NCBI RefSeq assembly: GCF_024753255.1
Contig: NZ_JANUHA010000003.1
Location: 310,001-374,000 of the forward strand
Direction: 5' to 3'
Length of the DNA stretch: 64,000 nucleotides
From: Massilia agri
GTDB lineage: Bacteria; Pseudomonadota; Gammaproteobacteria; Burkholderiales; Burkholderiaceae_D
Position numbers and translations under genes: made by a program. Position 1 is the first letter of the stretch; each line of letters begins with the position of its first letter. Positions 1-8,690 of this stretch are shown here, piece by piece. The notes beneath the pieces are model-generated. The model had not been told where the DNA came from. It worked only from the letters and a program-made list of their open reading frames with translations, and did no database searches.

Positions 1-573
1 TTCCGCTGCCTCGGTCCCGACACGCCGGACTACGTGGCCGACTGGCTGAAGCACTGGCCGCTCGCGAAGTTCCCCATGTTGCAGGACGGCGAGCGCCGCC
101 TGGTCGAGACCAGCATCATCATCGAGTACCTGGAATTAGCCCATCCCGGGAAGGTAGCCCTGCTGCCGGAGGACCCGATGGCGGCGCTCGAGGTGCGCTT
201 CCTCGACCGCTTCTTCGACCTGCACGTGATGGCGCCGATGCAGGCGGCGGTGGCGGGCGCCCTGACGGGCGATCCGGTCAAGCGCGAGGAAGGGCTGGCG
301 CAGTCCGCGCAGCTGCTCGAGCGCGCCTACGGCTGGCTGGAAGGCCACTTGGCACGCAAGACCTGGGCGGCGGGCGAGGACTTCACGCTCGCCGACTGCG
401 CGGCGGCGCCCTCGCTGTTCTACGCGGACTGGGTGCACCGGATCTCCAGCCAGTATCCATGCCTGGCCGCCTACCGCGCGCGCCTGCTGGCCCGGCCGTC
501 CTTCGCCCGGGCGGTGGAGGAAGCGCGGCCCTACCGGCCCCTCTTCCCCCTGGGCGCCCCCGACCGCGACTGA
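1..573 (+). CDS. glutathione S-transferase family protein (5' end cut by window edge)
   Basis: The reading frame is open from base 1, so the gene begins outside the window; the GTG at 34 is internal and probably not the start. What remains is the second half of the N-terminal thioredoxin-like domain, with the K-F-P-M-L segment holding the usual cis-proline and a V-E-T-S-I-I-I-E-Y-L segment that normally contacts glutathione, followed by an all-helical C-terminal domain containing the conserved D-F-T-L-A-D staple. Family role: conjugation or reduction of electrophiles with glutathione in the cytoplasm. The substrate cannot be told. It ends 10 bases before arr and may share its transcript. Confidence 0.85.
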   Translation, partial: FRCLGPDTPDYVADWLKHWPLAKFPMLQDGERRLVETSIIIEYLELAHPGKVALLPEDPMAALEVRFLDRFFDLHVMAPMQAAVAGALTGDPVKREEGLAQSAQLLERAYGWLEGHLARKTWAAGEDFTLADCAAAPSLFYADWVHRISSQYPCLAAYRARLLARPSFARAVEEARPYRPLFPLGAPDRD

Positions 574-583
574 AGGAGAACCC

Positions 584-985
584 ATGGATTGCGTCGGCCC
601 CTTTTACCACGGCACCCGTGCCGACCTGCGGCCGGGCGACCTGATCGTACCCGGCTACACCTCGAACTTCGGCGAGCGCAGGAAGGCCAACCACGTCTAC
701 TTTTCCGCCACGCTGGAAGCGGCGACCTGGGGCGCCGAGCTGGCGGCCGGTATTGGCCCCGGCAGGATCTACATCGTGGAACCGCTCGGCGACTTCGTCG
801 ACGATCCCAACCTGACCGACAAGAAGTTCCCCGGCAACCCGACCAGATCCTATCGCTCGCGCGAGGCCCTGCGCGTGGTCGGCGAGGTGAAGGACTGGGG
901 CGGGCACGCGCCCGAGGCCCTGCAGGCCATGCGGGACGGCCTTGCGCGGCTCAGGGAACAGGGCCTCGACGTGATCGACGACTGA
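584..985 (+). CDS. arr: NAD+--rifampin ADP-ribosyltransferase (Arr family)
   Basis: The 133-residue protein has the size and conserved blocks of Arr enzymes, which inactivate rifamycins by transferring ADP-ribose from NAD+ to the ansa-chain hydroxyl. Visible hallmarks are F-Y-H-G-T at residues 7-11 (family catalytic/NAD-binding His), the V-Y-F-S-A block near 45, the D-D-P-N-L-T-D-K-K-F-P-G-N block near 72-84 and the S-Y-R-S-R-E block just after it. The start ATG has GGAGAA just upstream. It lies directly behind a GST gene, consistent with a small detoxification unit. Composition matches its neighbours, so it looks like a chromosomal arr, not a cassette-borne one. Confidence 0.93.
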   Translation: MDCVGPFYHGTRADLRPGDLIVPGYTSNFGERRKANHVYFSATLEAATWGAELAAGIGPGRIYIVEPLGDFVDDPNLTDKKFPGNPTRSYRSREALRVVGEVKDWGGHAPEALQAMRDGLARLREQGLDVIDD

Positions 986-995
986 GGCCGCGCAC

Positions 996-2483
996 CTAGC
1001 TTACCTGGATCCAGGTCGTCTTCAGTTCCGTATACTTGTCGAACGCGTGAAGCGACTTGTCGCGCCCGTTGCCCGACTGCTTGTAGCCGCCGAAGGGCAC
1101 CGTGATGTCGTCGTTGTCGTACTGGTTCACGTGCACGGTGCCGGCGCGTAAAGAGCGCGAGGTGCGGATCGCCTTGCCCATGTCGGCGGTCCAGACGGCG
1201 GCGGCGAGGCCGTAGGGCGTGGCGTTGGCCTGGCGGATGGCCTCGTCGAGGTCCGTGAACGACAGCACCGACAGCACCGGCCCGAAGATCTCTTCGCGCG
1301 CGATGCGCATGCCGGCATCGACGCCGTCGAACAGGGTCGGCTCGACGTACAGGCCGCCGCTGTCCTGCCTGGCCGCCCTGCCGCCCGCGAGCAGGCGTGC
1401 GCCCTCCCGCTTGCCGTCCTCGATGTAGCCGAGCACCGTCTTCATCTGGATCGGGTCGACGATGGCGCCCATCACGGTGTCCGGGTCCAGCGGATCGCCG
1501 GGAGAATAGTGCGGCACAAGGGCCATGGCCTGTTCGATGAAAGCGTCCTTGATCGACGCTTCCACGAACAGGCGCGAAGGCGCGTTGCAGCTCTCGCCCT
1601 GGTTGAAGTAGATCGACCCGATCGCGCTCGCCACGGCGGCGTCGAGGTCCGGGCAGTCGGCGCAGACGATGTTGGCCGACTTGCCGCCCAGTTCCGTCCA
1701 GGCGCGCTTGAGATTCGACTGGCCGGCCATCTGCACGATCTGCTTGCCCACGCGGGTCGAGCCGGTGAAGGCGATGCAGTCGACGTCCATGTGCAGGGCG
1801 AGCGCGCTCCCCGCTTCGTTCCCGTAACCCGGCAGTACGTTGAACACGCCGGGCGGCACGCCGGCCTCCAGTGCCAGCTCGGCCAGGCGCAGCGACGTCA
1901 ACGGGGCTTTCTCGGAAGGCTTGAGGACCAGGCTGTTGCCGGCGGCGAGCGCCGGGCCGATCTTCCAGGCCGCCATCAGCATCGGGTAGTTCCAGGGGAT
2001 GACGGCGGCCACCACGCCCACCGGTTCGCGCGTGATCAGGGCCAGGCTGTCCTCGGGCGTGGGCGCCACCTGGTCGTAGAGCTTGTCGATCGCCTCGCCA
2101 TACCAGCGGATGCAGTTCTGCGCCAGCTGCACGTCCACGCTCAGGCTGTAGCGGATGGGTTTGCCCATGTCGAGGGTTTCCAGCAGCGCCAGCTCGTCCC
2201 GGTGCGCCAGCATCAGGTCGGCGAAGCGGACCAGGATCTTCTTGCGTTCGGCCGGCGCCTTGCCGGCCCAGCGCCGGTCGTCGAACGCCGCGCGGGCGGC
2301 GCGCACCGCGGCGTCGGCATCCGCGCCGTCGCAGCGGGCCACCTCGGCCAGCTTGCGGCCGTCGACCGGGGACAGGCAGTCGAAACGGCCGCCCGAGCGC
2401 GCCGCGACCCGGGCGCCATCGATGAAGGCGCGGCCGTCCGGCCGCAGGGTGTCTGCTCGTTCATGCCACAGGGATGTCGTCAT
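996..2483 (-). CDS. puuC: aldehyde dehydrogenase, gamma-glutamyl-gamma-aminobutyraldehyde dehydrogenase type (PuuC-like)
   Basis: A 495-residue NAD(P)+-dependent aldehyde dehydrogenase, the same length as E. coli PuuC. The catalytic Glu lies in the E-L-G-G-K-S segment and the catalytic Cys in G-E-S-C-N, with the N-adenine dinucleotide pocket motif F-T-G-S-T-R-V-G upstream. The ATG at 2483 was chosen because GGAGAAG sits 4-5 bases before it; an upstream in-frame ATG at 2513 lacks this. In the glutamylated polyamine pathway this enzyme oxidises gamma-glutamyl-gamma-aminobutyraldehyde. spuC, puuA and puuD lie 5-8 kb away on the same strand and gabD further on, which supports the role. Other betaine/aminoaldehyde dehydrogenases are close relatives, so substrate is inferred. 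Confidence 0.8.
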   Translation of the reverse strand: MTTSLWHERADTLRPDGRAFIDGARVAARSGGRFDCLSPVDGRKLAEVARCDGADADAAVRAARAAFDDRRWAGKAPAERKKILVRFADLMLAHRDELALLETLDMGKPIRYSLSVDVQLAQNCIRWYGEAIDKLYDQVAPTPEDSLALITREPVGVVAAVIPWNYPMLMAAWKIGPALAAGNSLVLKPSEKAPLTSLRLAELALEAGVPPGVFNVLPGYGNEAGSALALHMDVDCIAFTGSTRVGKQIVQMAGQSNLKRAWTELGGKSANIVCADCPDLDAAVASAIGSIYFNQGESCNAPSRLFVEASIKDAFIEQAMALVPHYSPGDPLDPDTVMGAIVDPIQMKTVLGYIEDGKREGARLLAGGRAARQDSGGLYVEPTLFDGVDAGMRIAREEIFGPVLSVLSFTDLDEAIRQANATPYGLAAAVWTADMGKAIRTSRSLRAGTVHVNQYDNDDITVPFGGYKQSGNGRDKSLHAFDKYTELKTTWIQVS

Positions 2484-2543
2484 GGTCTTCTCCGCTGCCT
2501 GCTGTCGAGGCAATCTTAACGCTTCCTTGAACCAGGGAGAACA

Positions 2544-2558
2544 CTATCGCTTGCATAG
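2544..2558. promoter_or_regulatory. possible OxyR-type site upstream of catalase
   Basis: CTAT at 2544-2547 and ATAG at 2555-2558 are separated by seven bases, the spacing of the central CTAT-N7-ATAG part of the OxyR consensus. The right outer element (CAAT at 2566-2569) matches three of four positions; the left outer element is poor. It lies about 80-95 bases before the catalase ATG, in an AT-rich stretch between divergent genes. The match is partial, so this is a suggestion only. Confidence 0.3.
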
Positions 2559-2636
2559 CAACAATCAATTTCTTTAATCATATGCATGAGCAATAGAATA
2601 AATCTCTCGAATAATACAAATCGATAGATATCTCTT

Positions 2637-4181
2637 ATGAAAGCTCTGCATCTTCCTTCCGGCCGCATGGTCGCCTGCAGCCTGACCCTGGCGGTCGGAC
2701 TCATGGCCATGATCAACGGCGCCAAGGCCCAACTCACCAAGGACAACGGGGCCCCCGTGGGCGACAACCAGAACAGCCAGACCGCCGGCCCGAACGGCCC
2801 GGTGCTGCTGCAGGACGTGCACCTGGTGCAGAAGCTGCAGCGTTTCGACCGCGAACGCATCCCGGAACGCGTGGTGCACGCGCGCGGCACGGGCGCCCAT
2901 GGCAGCTTCACCGCCACCGAAGACCTGGGCGAACTCACCCAGGCCAGGCTGTTCAGCAAGGGTAAGGTCACACCGGTATTCGTGCGCTTCTCGACCGTCA
3001 TCGGCGGCGCCGGTTCGGCCGAGACCGCGCGCGACCCGCGCGGCTTCGCCACCAAGTTCTACACCGAAGAAGGCAACTGGGACCTGGTCGGCAACAACCT
3101 GCCGATCTTCTTCATCCGCGATGCGATCAAGTTCCCGGACATGATTCATTCGCTCAAGCCGGACCCGGTGACCAATACCGGCAACCCGCAACGCGCCTTC
3201 GACTTCTTCTCGCACATTCCCGAGGCGACGCACATGCTGACCCGTGTCTACTCGAACTGGGGCGTGCCGGCCAACTACCGCGAGATGAACGGCAGCAGCG
3301 TCCATGCCTACAAGTTCGTGAACGCCAAGGGGGCGACCACCTACGTCAAGTTCGCCTGGAAGTCGCGCCAGGGCGAGCGCAACCTGCGCCCGGCCGAGAT
3401 TGGCGCCGTGCAGGCGAAGAGCACCAGCCATGCGACCGCCGACCTGTATGAGGCGATCGGCAAGGGCCGGTTCCCGGCCTGGGACCTGACCATCCAGACG
3501 CTCAAGCCGGAAGACCTGGACAAGTTCGACTTCGATCCCCTCGATGCGACCAAGGTCTGGACCGGGGTACCGGAGCGCACGATCGGCACCATGGTGCTGA
3601 ACCGCGTGCCGGACAACTTCTTCGAATCGACCGAGCAGGTCGCGCTGGCCCCGGGTAATGTGGTGCCGGGCATCGAGCCGTCGGAGGACCGCATGCTGCA
3701 AGGCCGCCTGTTCTCGTACAACGACACCCAGATCCACCGCGTGGGCACCAACTACCAGGCCCTGCCGATCAACCGTCCCCTGGTCCCGGTCAGGAACCAC
3801 CAGCAGGACGGCGCCGCCAGCATCAGCGGCCGCACCGGTTCGGTGAACTACGAGCCGAGCCGCCTGGCGCCGCTCCCGGCCAGCCCGCATGCCCGCGCCA
3901 GCGCCCTGCCGCTGCGCGGCGCGACCCAGCAGCAAGGCATTGCGAAAACCCTGAACTTCCGCCAGGCGGGCGAGTTCTACCGCTCCCTGGGCAAGCAGGA
4001 CCAGGATGACCTGATCGCCAACCTGTCGGGCGACCTGAAACGGGTGGGCAACAAGGAAATCCTGCACACCATGCTCTCGCACTTCTGGAAAGCGGACGCC
4101 GGCTATGGCCTGCGCCTCGTGAAGGCGGTCGGCGCCGATCCCGACACCATCGCCGGGCTGGCGGCCGCGCTGAAGGAATAA
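2637..4181 (+). CDS. exported monofunctional heme catalase
   Basis: A 514-residue small-subunit-type catalase that dismutates hydrogen peroxide. Residues 1-31 look like a cleavable Sec signal (basic start, hydrophobic core, G-A-K-A before Q32), so the enzyme is probably periplasmic, as for KatB-type catalases. The catalytic His is H81 in R-V-V-H-A-R-G, the partner Asn lies in V-G-N-N-L-P-I-F-F near 153, and the proximal heme Tyr lies in R-L-F-S-Y-N-D-T near 360. The gene stands alone behind an AT-rich promoter region with a possible OxyR element and is followed by a strong terminator. Confidence 0.95.
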   Translation: MKALHLPSGRMVACSLTLAVGLMAMINGAKAQLTKDNGAPVGDNQNSQTAGPNGPVLLQDVHLVQKLQRFDRERIPERVVHARGTGAHGSFTATEDLGELTQARLFSKGKVTPVFVRFSTVIGGAGSAETARDPRGFATKFYTEEGNWDLVGNNLPIFFIRDAIKFPDMIHSLKPDPVTNTGNPQRAFDFFSHIPEATHMLTRVYSNWGVPANYREMNGSSVHAYKFVNAKGATTYVKFAWKSRQGERNLRPAEIGAVQAKSTSHATADLYEAIGKGRFPAWDLTIQTLKPEDLDKFDFDPLDATKVWTGVPERTIGTMVLNRVPDNFFESTEQVALAPGNVVPGIEPSEDRMLQGRLFSYNDTQIHRVGTNYQALPINRPLVPVRNHQQDGAASISGRTGSVNYEPSRLAPLPASPHARASALPLRGATQQQGIAKTLNFRQAGEFYRSLGKQDQDDLIANLSGDLKRVGNKEILHTMLSHFWKADAGYGLRLVKAVGADPDTIAGLAAALKE

Positions 4182-4204
4182 GCGCCGCCCTCCCCGCCCA
4201 CCGG

Positions 4205-4232
4205 CCCGCCATGGCTCCATGGCGGGCTTTTT
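4205..4232 (+). terminator. rho-independent terminator after catalase
   Basis: A 10-bp perfect stem (CCCGCCATGG pairing with CCATGGCGGG, 2-base loop) is followed at once by CTTTTT. It lies 24 bases after the catalase stop. Confidence 0.9.
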
Positions 4233-4357
4233 CCATTCTTGTCCCTCCGAACAACATCCCGGATAAAAGCGGACAAAGTTGATCCAAGAGGCAGAATCTG
4301 CCTTTATAATCGCGGATTTTCCGCCCGATAATTTTCCTCCCCCGGAGCCCGCACCGC

Positions 4358-5821
4358 ATGAACACCACTCTGATCGTTTTCGTCGCGCTTTACCTGCTCG
4401 GCACGCTGGGACTCGGGATGTGGGCGGGCACGCGTATCAAGAACACCAGCGACTTCGCCGTGGCCGGCCGCAGCCTGCCCCTGATCATGGTGATCACCAC
4501 GACGTTTGCGACCTGGTTCGGCGCCGAGACCGTGATGGGCGTGCCGGCCAAGTTCGTGCAGGGCGGCCTGAATGCGATCATCGAAGACCCCTTCGGCGCC
4601 GGCTCCTGCCTGATCCTGGTGGGCCTGTTCTTCGCCACCAAACTGTATAAACTCAATCTGCTCACCATTGGCGACTACTACCGCCAGCGCTACGGCAAGG
4701 GCATCGAGGTGTTCTGCTCGGTGGCCATCATCCTGAGCTACCTGGGCTGGGTGGCGGCGCAGATCACGGCGCTGGGCCTGGTGTTCACGGTGCTGACGGG
4801 TGGCGCGATGGCGCCGGCCACCGGCATGGTCATCGGCACCCTGGCGGTGCTGATCTATGTGGTCGTGGGCGGCTTCCTGGCCGTGGCGATCACCGACTTC
4901 ATCCAGATGATCGTGCTGGTGGTCGGCATGACCATCATCGCCTTCTTCGCCGCCGATCTCGCCGGCGGTCCGGACAAGGTGCTGGCCATGGCCCAGCAGG
5001 CCGACCTGTGGCGCGTGCTGCCGGAGCCGAGCTTCACCGACATCGCCTTCTTCGTCGGCGCGGCCATCACCATGATGTTCGGCTCGATCCCGCAGCAGGA
5101 CGTGTTCCAGCGCGTGATGTCGGCCAAGGACGCCCCGACCGCGCGCACCGGCGCCGTGATCGTCGGCGCCAGCTACATCCTGTTCGCCTTCGTGCCGATG
5201 TTCATCGTCGCCGCGGCCGTGGTGGTGATGGGCGATTCGGCCATGGACATCGCCAAGAACGACTACCAGCGCCTGCTGCCGACCTTCATCATGACCAAGA
5301 TGCCGCTGATCATGCAGATCCTGTTCTTCGGCGCCCTGCTCTCGGCCATCAAGAGCACCTCCTCGGCCACCCTGCTGGCGCCGTCGACCAGCTTTGTCGA
5401 GAACATCCTCAAGAACCTGCGCCCGGGCATGAGCGACAGGCAGCTGCTGCTGGCCATGCGCATCACCATCGTGGTCTTCGCCGCGCTGGTGCTGATGTAT
5501 GCGATCGCGATGGAAGGCACCTCGATCTACGAACTGGTGTCGAGCGCCTACCAGGTCACGCTCGTGGGCGCCTTCGTGCCCCTGGTGATGGGCCTGTACT
5601 GGAAGCGCGCGACCACGCAAGGCGCCATCCTGTCGATCGGCGCGGGCATCCTGGTGTGGCTGCTGTTCTTCCCGCAGATTACCAGCTGGGGCGATGCCTT
5701 CCCGGGCCAGCTGGCCGGCCTGCTGGCGGCCTTCGCCGGCATGTTCGTCGGTTCGCTGGCGCCGCAGGTGCTGAAGAACCGCAGCGAACCGGCGAAGCAC
5801 ATCGTCACGGCCGAAGCCTGA
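4358..5821 (+). CDS. sodium:solute symporter family transporter (SSS family)
   Basis: A 487-residue inner-membrane protein with about 13 hydrophobic helices, of the usual SSS length. The pattern D-F-A-V-A-G-R-S-L-P near residue 32, then T-T-F-A-T-W-F-G-A-E-T near 48, and the later S-A-I-K-S-T-S-S-A-T segment are typical of the family (the latter corresponds to the sodium-site region). Family function is Na+-driven uptake of sugars, amino acids, nucleosides or carboxylates. The substrate cannot be read from the sequence and no catabolic partner lies beside it, although polyamine genes lie a few kb away. Single-gene unit. Confidence 0.88.
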   Translation: MNTTLIVFVALYLLGTLGLGMWAGTRIKNTSDFAVAGRSLPLIMVITTTFATWFGAETVMGVPAKFVQGGLNAIIEDPFGAGSCLILVGLFFATKLYKLNLLTIGDYYRQRYGKGIEVFCSVAIILSYLGWVAAQITALGLVFTVLTGGAMAPATGMVIGTLAVLIYVVVGGFLAVAITDFIQMIVLVVGMTIIAFFAADLAGGPDKVLAMAQQADLWRVLPEPSFTDIAFFVGAAITMMFGSIPQQDVFQRVMSAKDAPTARTGAVIVGASYILFAFVPMFIVAAAVVVMGDSAMDIAKNDYQRLLPTFIMTKMPLIMQILFFGALLSAIKSTSSATLLAPSTSFVENILKNLRPGMSDRQLLLAMRITIVVFAALVLMYAIAMEGTSIYELVSSAYQVTLVGAFVPLVMGLYWKRATTQGAILSIGAGILVWLLFFPQITSWGDAFPGQLAGLLAAFAGMFVGSLAPQVLKNRSEPAKHIVTAEA

Positions 5822-5839
5822 CCCCTATCTGTTCCAGCA

Positions 5840-5863
5840 ATGGGTCCCCTGGCAAGGGCCCAT
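5840..5863 (+). terminator. possible terminator hairpin after the symporter
   Basis: ATGGGTCCC and GGGCCCAT can pair with a bulged T around a 7-base loop, 19 bases after the symporter stop. There is no clear T run, so the function is uncertain. Confidence 0.35.
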
Positions 5864-5999
5864 CTGTCACGCTCGACTTTCACGTGCATCAAGCCTCGTT
5901 CTTCTATGTCCTGTAAAGCGAGCAATCGTTAAGCGTACGCAATTTACACAGTGCGCATACCGATAACCTTCAGCCGTTCACATCATCTCAGGATGGAAT

Positions 6000-6707
6000 A
6001 TGGCTACCGCAGAAGCAGCAGTAGAGAATCGAATCGCATTCGAACATGCCATCGATGCTTTGGAGGCTCAAGTAGCGAACCTCGGTGCGCATGTGACGAT
6101 CGACTCCAGCGCAAGACTCGCATACAGCCGCGAGATCAAGAAGATGGCAGATCAGCTTCGCCAGGAGGCGACAGCAGGCCGCATTACCTGGACAGAGGCT
6201 GCGAAGCAAGCGCAAGAAACACGTAACATCGTCATGGAAATCGTACGGTCGCGCAGCACGCCAGTCGGACGTGCTTTGGCGCAGCGCCTGAAGGCGCAAG
6301 GCTACTCCTTGAATCATCTGATCGCTGCTCAGACAAAGCGTCTTCACGGCGAGCGCGCGATCTTCTCCCGCCTATCCGCCTCCCAGAAAAACAGCGTTTA
6401 TGCCGCAATCGTGACGTCTGCGGGAAAGTCCAACCCAACGATTACCAGAGCAATGTCACGTCTTTCCTATGCCGGCAGGGGTCTCCTGTTCCTGTCGCTC
6501 GGCCTTTCCGTGTACAGTGTCGCGACATCGCAGAACAAGGCAGCAACGGCAGTGAAGGAACTGGCGGTAACCGGTGCGGGGATCGGTGGAGGGATTGCCG
6601 GGGGCGCCCTGGCTGGTCTTGCATGTGGTCCTGGAGCCCCCGTCTGCGTGACCGTAGGCGCCTTCGTCGGTGGCGCGTTGAGTGCTTTTGGCGTGAGCTT
6701 TATCTGA
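6000..6707 (+). CDS. uncharacterised protein with C-terminal glycine-zipper membrane segment (possible effector)
   Basis: A 235-residue protein of no named family that I can assign. The first 90 residues are charged and helical; a middle region (about 90-145) is basic; residues about 150-170 are hydrophobic; and the last 45 residues form glycine-zipper segments (V-T-G-A-G-I-G-G-G-I-A-G-G then G-A-F-V-G-G-A-L) around a C-G-P-G-A-P-V-C motif. Such tails are common in membrane-acting bacterial toxins, often as solitary secreted effectors. There is no signal peptide. AGGA lies 6 bases before the ATG. Base composition is visibly less GC-rich than the neighbours. A small gene follows 18 bases downstream and may encode its immunity partner. 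The toxin idea is inference. Confidence 0.75.
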   Translation: MATAEAAVENRIAFEHAIDALEAQVANLGAHVTIDSSARLAYSREIKKMADQLRQEATAGRITWTEAAKQAQETRNIVMEIVRSRSTPVGRALAQRLKAQGYSLNHLIAAQTKRLHGERAIFSRLSASQKNSVYAAIVTSAGKSNPTITRAMSRLSYAGRGLLFLSLGLSVYSVATSQNKAATAVKELAVTGAGIGGGIAGGALAGLACGPGAPVCVTVGAFVGGALSAFGVSFI

Positions 6708-6725
6708 TAGTGAGCACTTGCAACC

Positions 6726-7193
6726 GTGAAACTCCTCTCACCCTCCGACGTATCGCTTCAATTGACGAGCGCCTGGTCCGAACACGCGCTCGCCCAAAGC
6801 GAGATCCTGGTCGACGGCAGGCCGACCGGGCGCATCGTGACTGGAGAAGTTCTTGAGGCTGCGGTGCAGTGGAAAGACTGCTGCCTCCTGTTCATCAGAG
6901 ACGATATCGCTTTCGAGGACAGTTTGCGTCTCTATCTGTTCGACGCCAACTGGGAACTTGTCGACTCGGCAAGCCTGGGCGGCATGTACACGACCGGCGC
7001 GTTTTCCGAGCTCGAACTGGTAGCGCCGAATACCATGCGCTTCCAGTTCATCGGAGGAATCACCTGGGAGCTCGAGATCCTGGACTGCGGCGTCGCATCA
7101 CTACCCTTCTCCGACCCCAAAGGCGTCAGCCGGCCATTCGGTTTCGTGAAGCGCTTCAGGCTCAAGGGGCGCCCTCTGCCCGAGACCAGGTAG
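6726..7193 (+). CDS. uncharacterised small soluble protein, possible partner of the upstream gene
   Basis: A 155-residue acidic, beta-rich protein with no signal peptide and no membrane segment; I do not recognise a family. It starts with GTG 18 bases after the stop of the glycine-zipper gene, runs in the same direction, and shares its lower GC content, so the two are probably cotranscribed. The shape of the cassette (membrane-active candidate followed by a small soluble protein) resembles effector/immunity pairs, but nothing in this sequence itself proves immunity function. It ends 21 bases before the convergent spuC gene. Confidence 0.72.
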   Translation: MKLLSPSDVSLQLTSAWSEHALAQSEILVDGRPTGRIVTGEVLEAAVQWKDCCLLFIRDDIAFEDSLRLYLFDANWELVDSASLGGMYTTGAFSELELVAPNTMRFQFIGGITWELEILDCGVASLPFSDPKGVSRPFGFVKRFRLKGRPLPETR

Positions 7194-7214
7194 AGATTCA
7201 CGCACGCTGGCTTG

Positions 7215-8657
7215 TTACGCCATCCACCCCCGCGCCGCCACCTCTTCCAGCGTCAGGTCCAGGCAGTAGCCGATCCGGTCCACCATCTCGTCGATCTGCG
7301 CCACGCTGATCGACAGGGGCGGCGCCACGATCATGCGGTCGCCGACCGCGCGCATGATCACGCCGTTGTCGAACATGTGCTTCCGGCACAGCATCCCCAC
7401 CGCCTGGGTCGAAGGGAAGGCTTCGCAGTCGTGCGCCGTCTGTCCCTTGCGCCGCACCAGGTTCAGCCCCGCGGCGAGGCCGCAGGTTTCGGCATGCCCG
7501 ACCAGCGGATGTGCGGTGAGCGAGGCGAAGCGCGCCTTCAGGTGCGGCCCGGTCTCCAGCGCCACGCGTTCCACCAGGCGCTCGGCCTGCAGGATGCGGA
7601 TGTTCTCCAGCGCCGCCGCGCAGGCGGCCGGGTGGCCGGAATAGGTGAAGCCGTGGTTGAAGTCCCCGCCCTTATCGATCAAGGTATGCGCCACCCTTGA
7701 GCCAACCAGCACGCCGCCCAGCGGCACGTAGCCCGAGGTGACGCCCTTGGCGAAGGCGATCAGGTCCGGTTCGAAACCCATCAGCTGGCAGCCGAACCAG
7801 GTGCCCAGGCGGCCGAAGCCGCAGATCACCTCGTCCGACACCAGCAGGATGTCGTACTTGTCGCAGATGCGCTGGATCTCGGGCCAGTAGGTGGCGGGCG
7901 GGATAATGACGCCGCCCGCGCCCTGCACCGGCTCGCCGATGAAGGCGGCGACCCGGTCCGGGCCGACTTCGAGGATCTTCTCTTCCAGCCAGCCGGCTGC
8001 GTGCAGGCCGAATTCGGCCTCGCTCATGCCGCGCCCTTCCTCGGCGTAGTTGGGCTGGCCGATGTGGACAATGCCGGGGATCGGCAGCCCGCCCTGCGCG
8101 TGCATGCCGGCCATGCCGCCCAGCGAGGCCCCTGCGAGGGTGGAGCCGTGGTAGGCGTTGCGGCGGCTGATGATGACGTCGCGTCCGGGCTTGCCGGCCA
8201 GCTGCCAGTAGCGCCGCACCATGCGGACGATGGTGTCGTTGGCTTCCGAGCCGCTGCCGGTGAAGAAGACGTGCTGGCACTGGGGCGGCGCGATCTGCGC
8301 CAGCAGGGCCGCCAGCTTCACGGCCGGCACATTGGTGGTGTTGAAGAAGCTGTTGTAGAAGGGCAGCTGCAGCAGCTGCGCATGGACGGCGTCGGCGATG
8401 CTGGCGCGGCCATAGCCGGCGTTCACGCACCACAGGCCGGCCATGCCGTCGATGATCTTCTTGCCGTCCGAATCCCAGAGGTAGACGTCGTCGGCGCGCA
8501 CGATCACGCGCGCGCCGCGTTCCCTCAGCGCGGCGTGGTCGGTGAAGGGATGCAGGTAGTGTGCGCTATCGAGCTGCTGCAGGGCCTGCGTGTCATAGGC
8601 TTCCTGCGCCTCGGGCGCAGTCACGCGCAGCGAGGCCACGGGGGTATTGGTGGTCAT
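7215..8657 (-). CDS. spuC: class III aminotransferase, putrescine--pyruvate aminotransferase type (SpuC-like)
   Basis: A 480-residue PLP-dependent class III aminotransferase. Visible are G-S-G-S-E-A-N-D-T near 142 (cofactor phosphate), the S-D-E-V-I-C-G-F-G-R-L-G block holding the PLP-ring Asp near 270, and the Schiff-base Lys in F-A-K-G-V-T-S-G-Y near 300. Family members of this subtype transfer the amino group of putrescine or related diamines to pyruvate. puuA starts upstream in the same direction with only 33 bases between the genes, so both probably lie on one transcript with puuD and feed GABA/succinate formation. A beta-alanine or other omega-amino acid role is the main alternative. 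Confidence 0.85.
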   Translation of the reverse strand: MTTNTPVASLRVTAPEAQEAYDTQALQQLDSAHYLHPFTDHAALRERGARVIVRADDVYLWDSDGKKIIDGMAGLWCVNAGYGRASIADAVHAQLLQLPFYNSFFNTTNVPAVKLAALLAQIAPPQCQHVFFTGSGSEANDTIVRMVRRYWQLAGKPGRDVIISRRNAYHGSTLAGASLGGMAGMHAQGGLPIPGIVHIGQPNYAEEGRGMSEAEFGLHAAGWLEEKILEVGPDRVAAFIGEPVQGAGGVIIPPATYWPEIQRICDKYDILLVSDEVICGFGRLGTWFGCQLMGFEPDLIAFAKGVTSGYVPLGGVLVGSRVAHTLIDKGGDFNHGFTYSGHPAACAAALENIRILQAERLVERVALETGPHLKARFASLTAHPLVGHAETCGLAAGLNLVRRKGQTAHDCEAFPSTQAVGMLCRKHMFDNGVIMRAVGDRMIVAPPLSISVAQIDEMVDRIGYCLDLTLEEVAARGWMA

Positions 8658-8690
8658 GATTGGCTCCCATTTTTCTCTGGACCCAATCGA

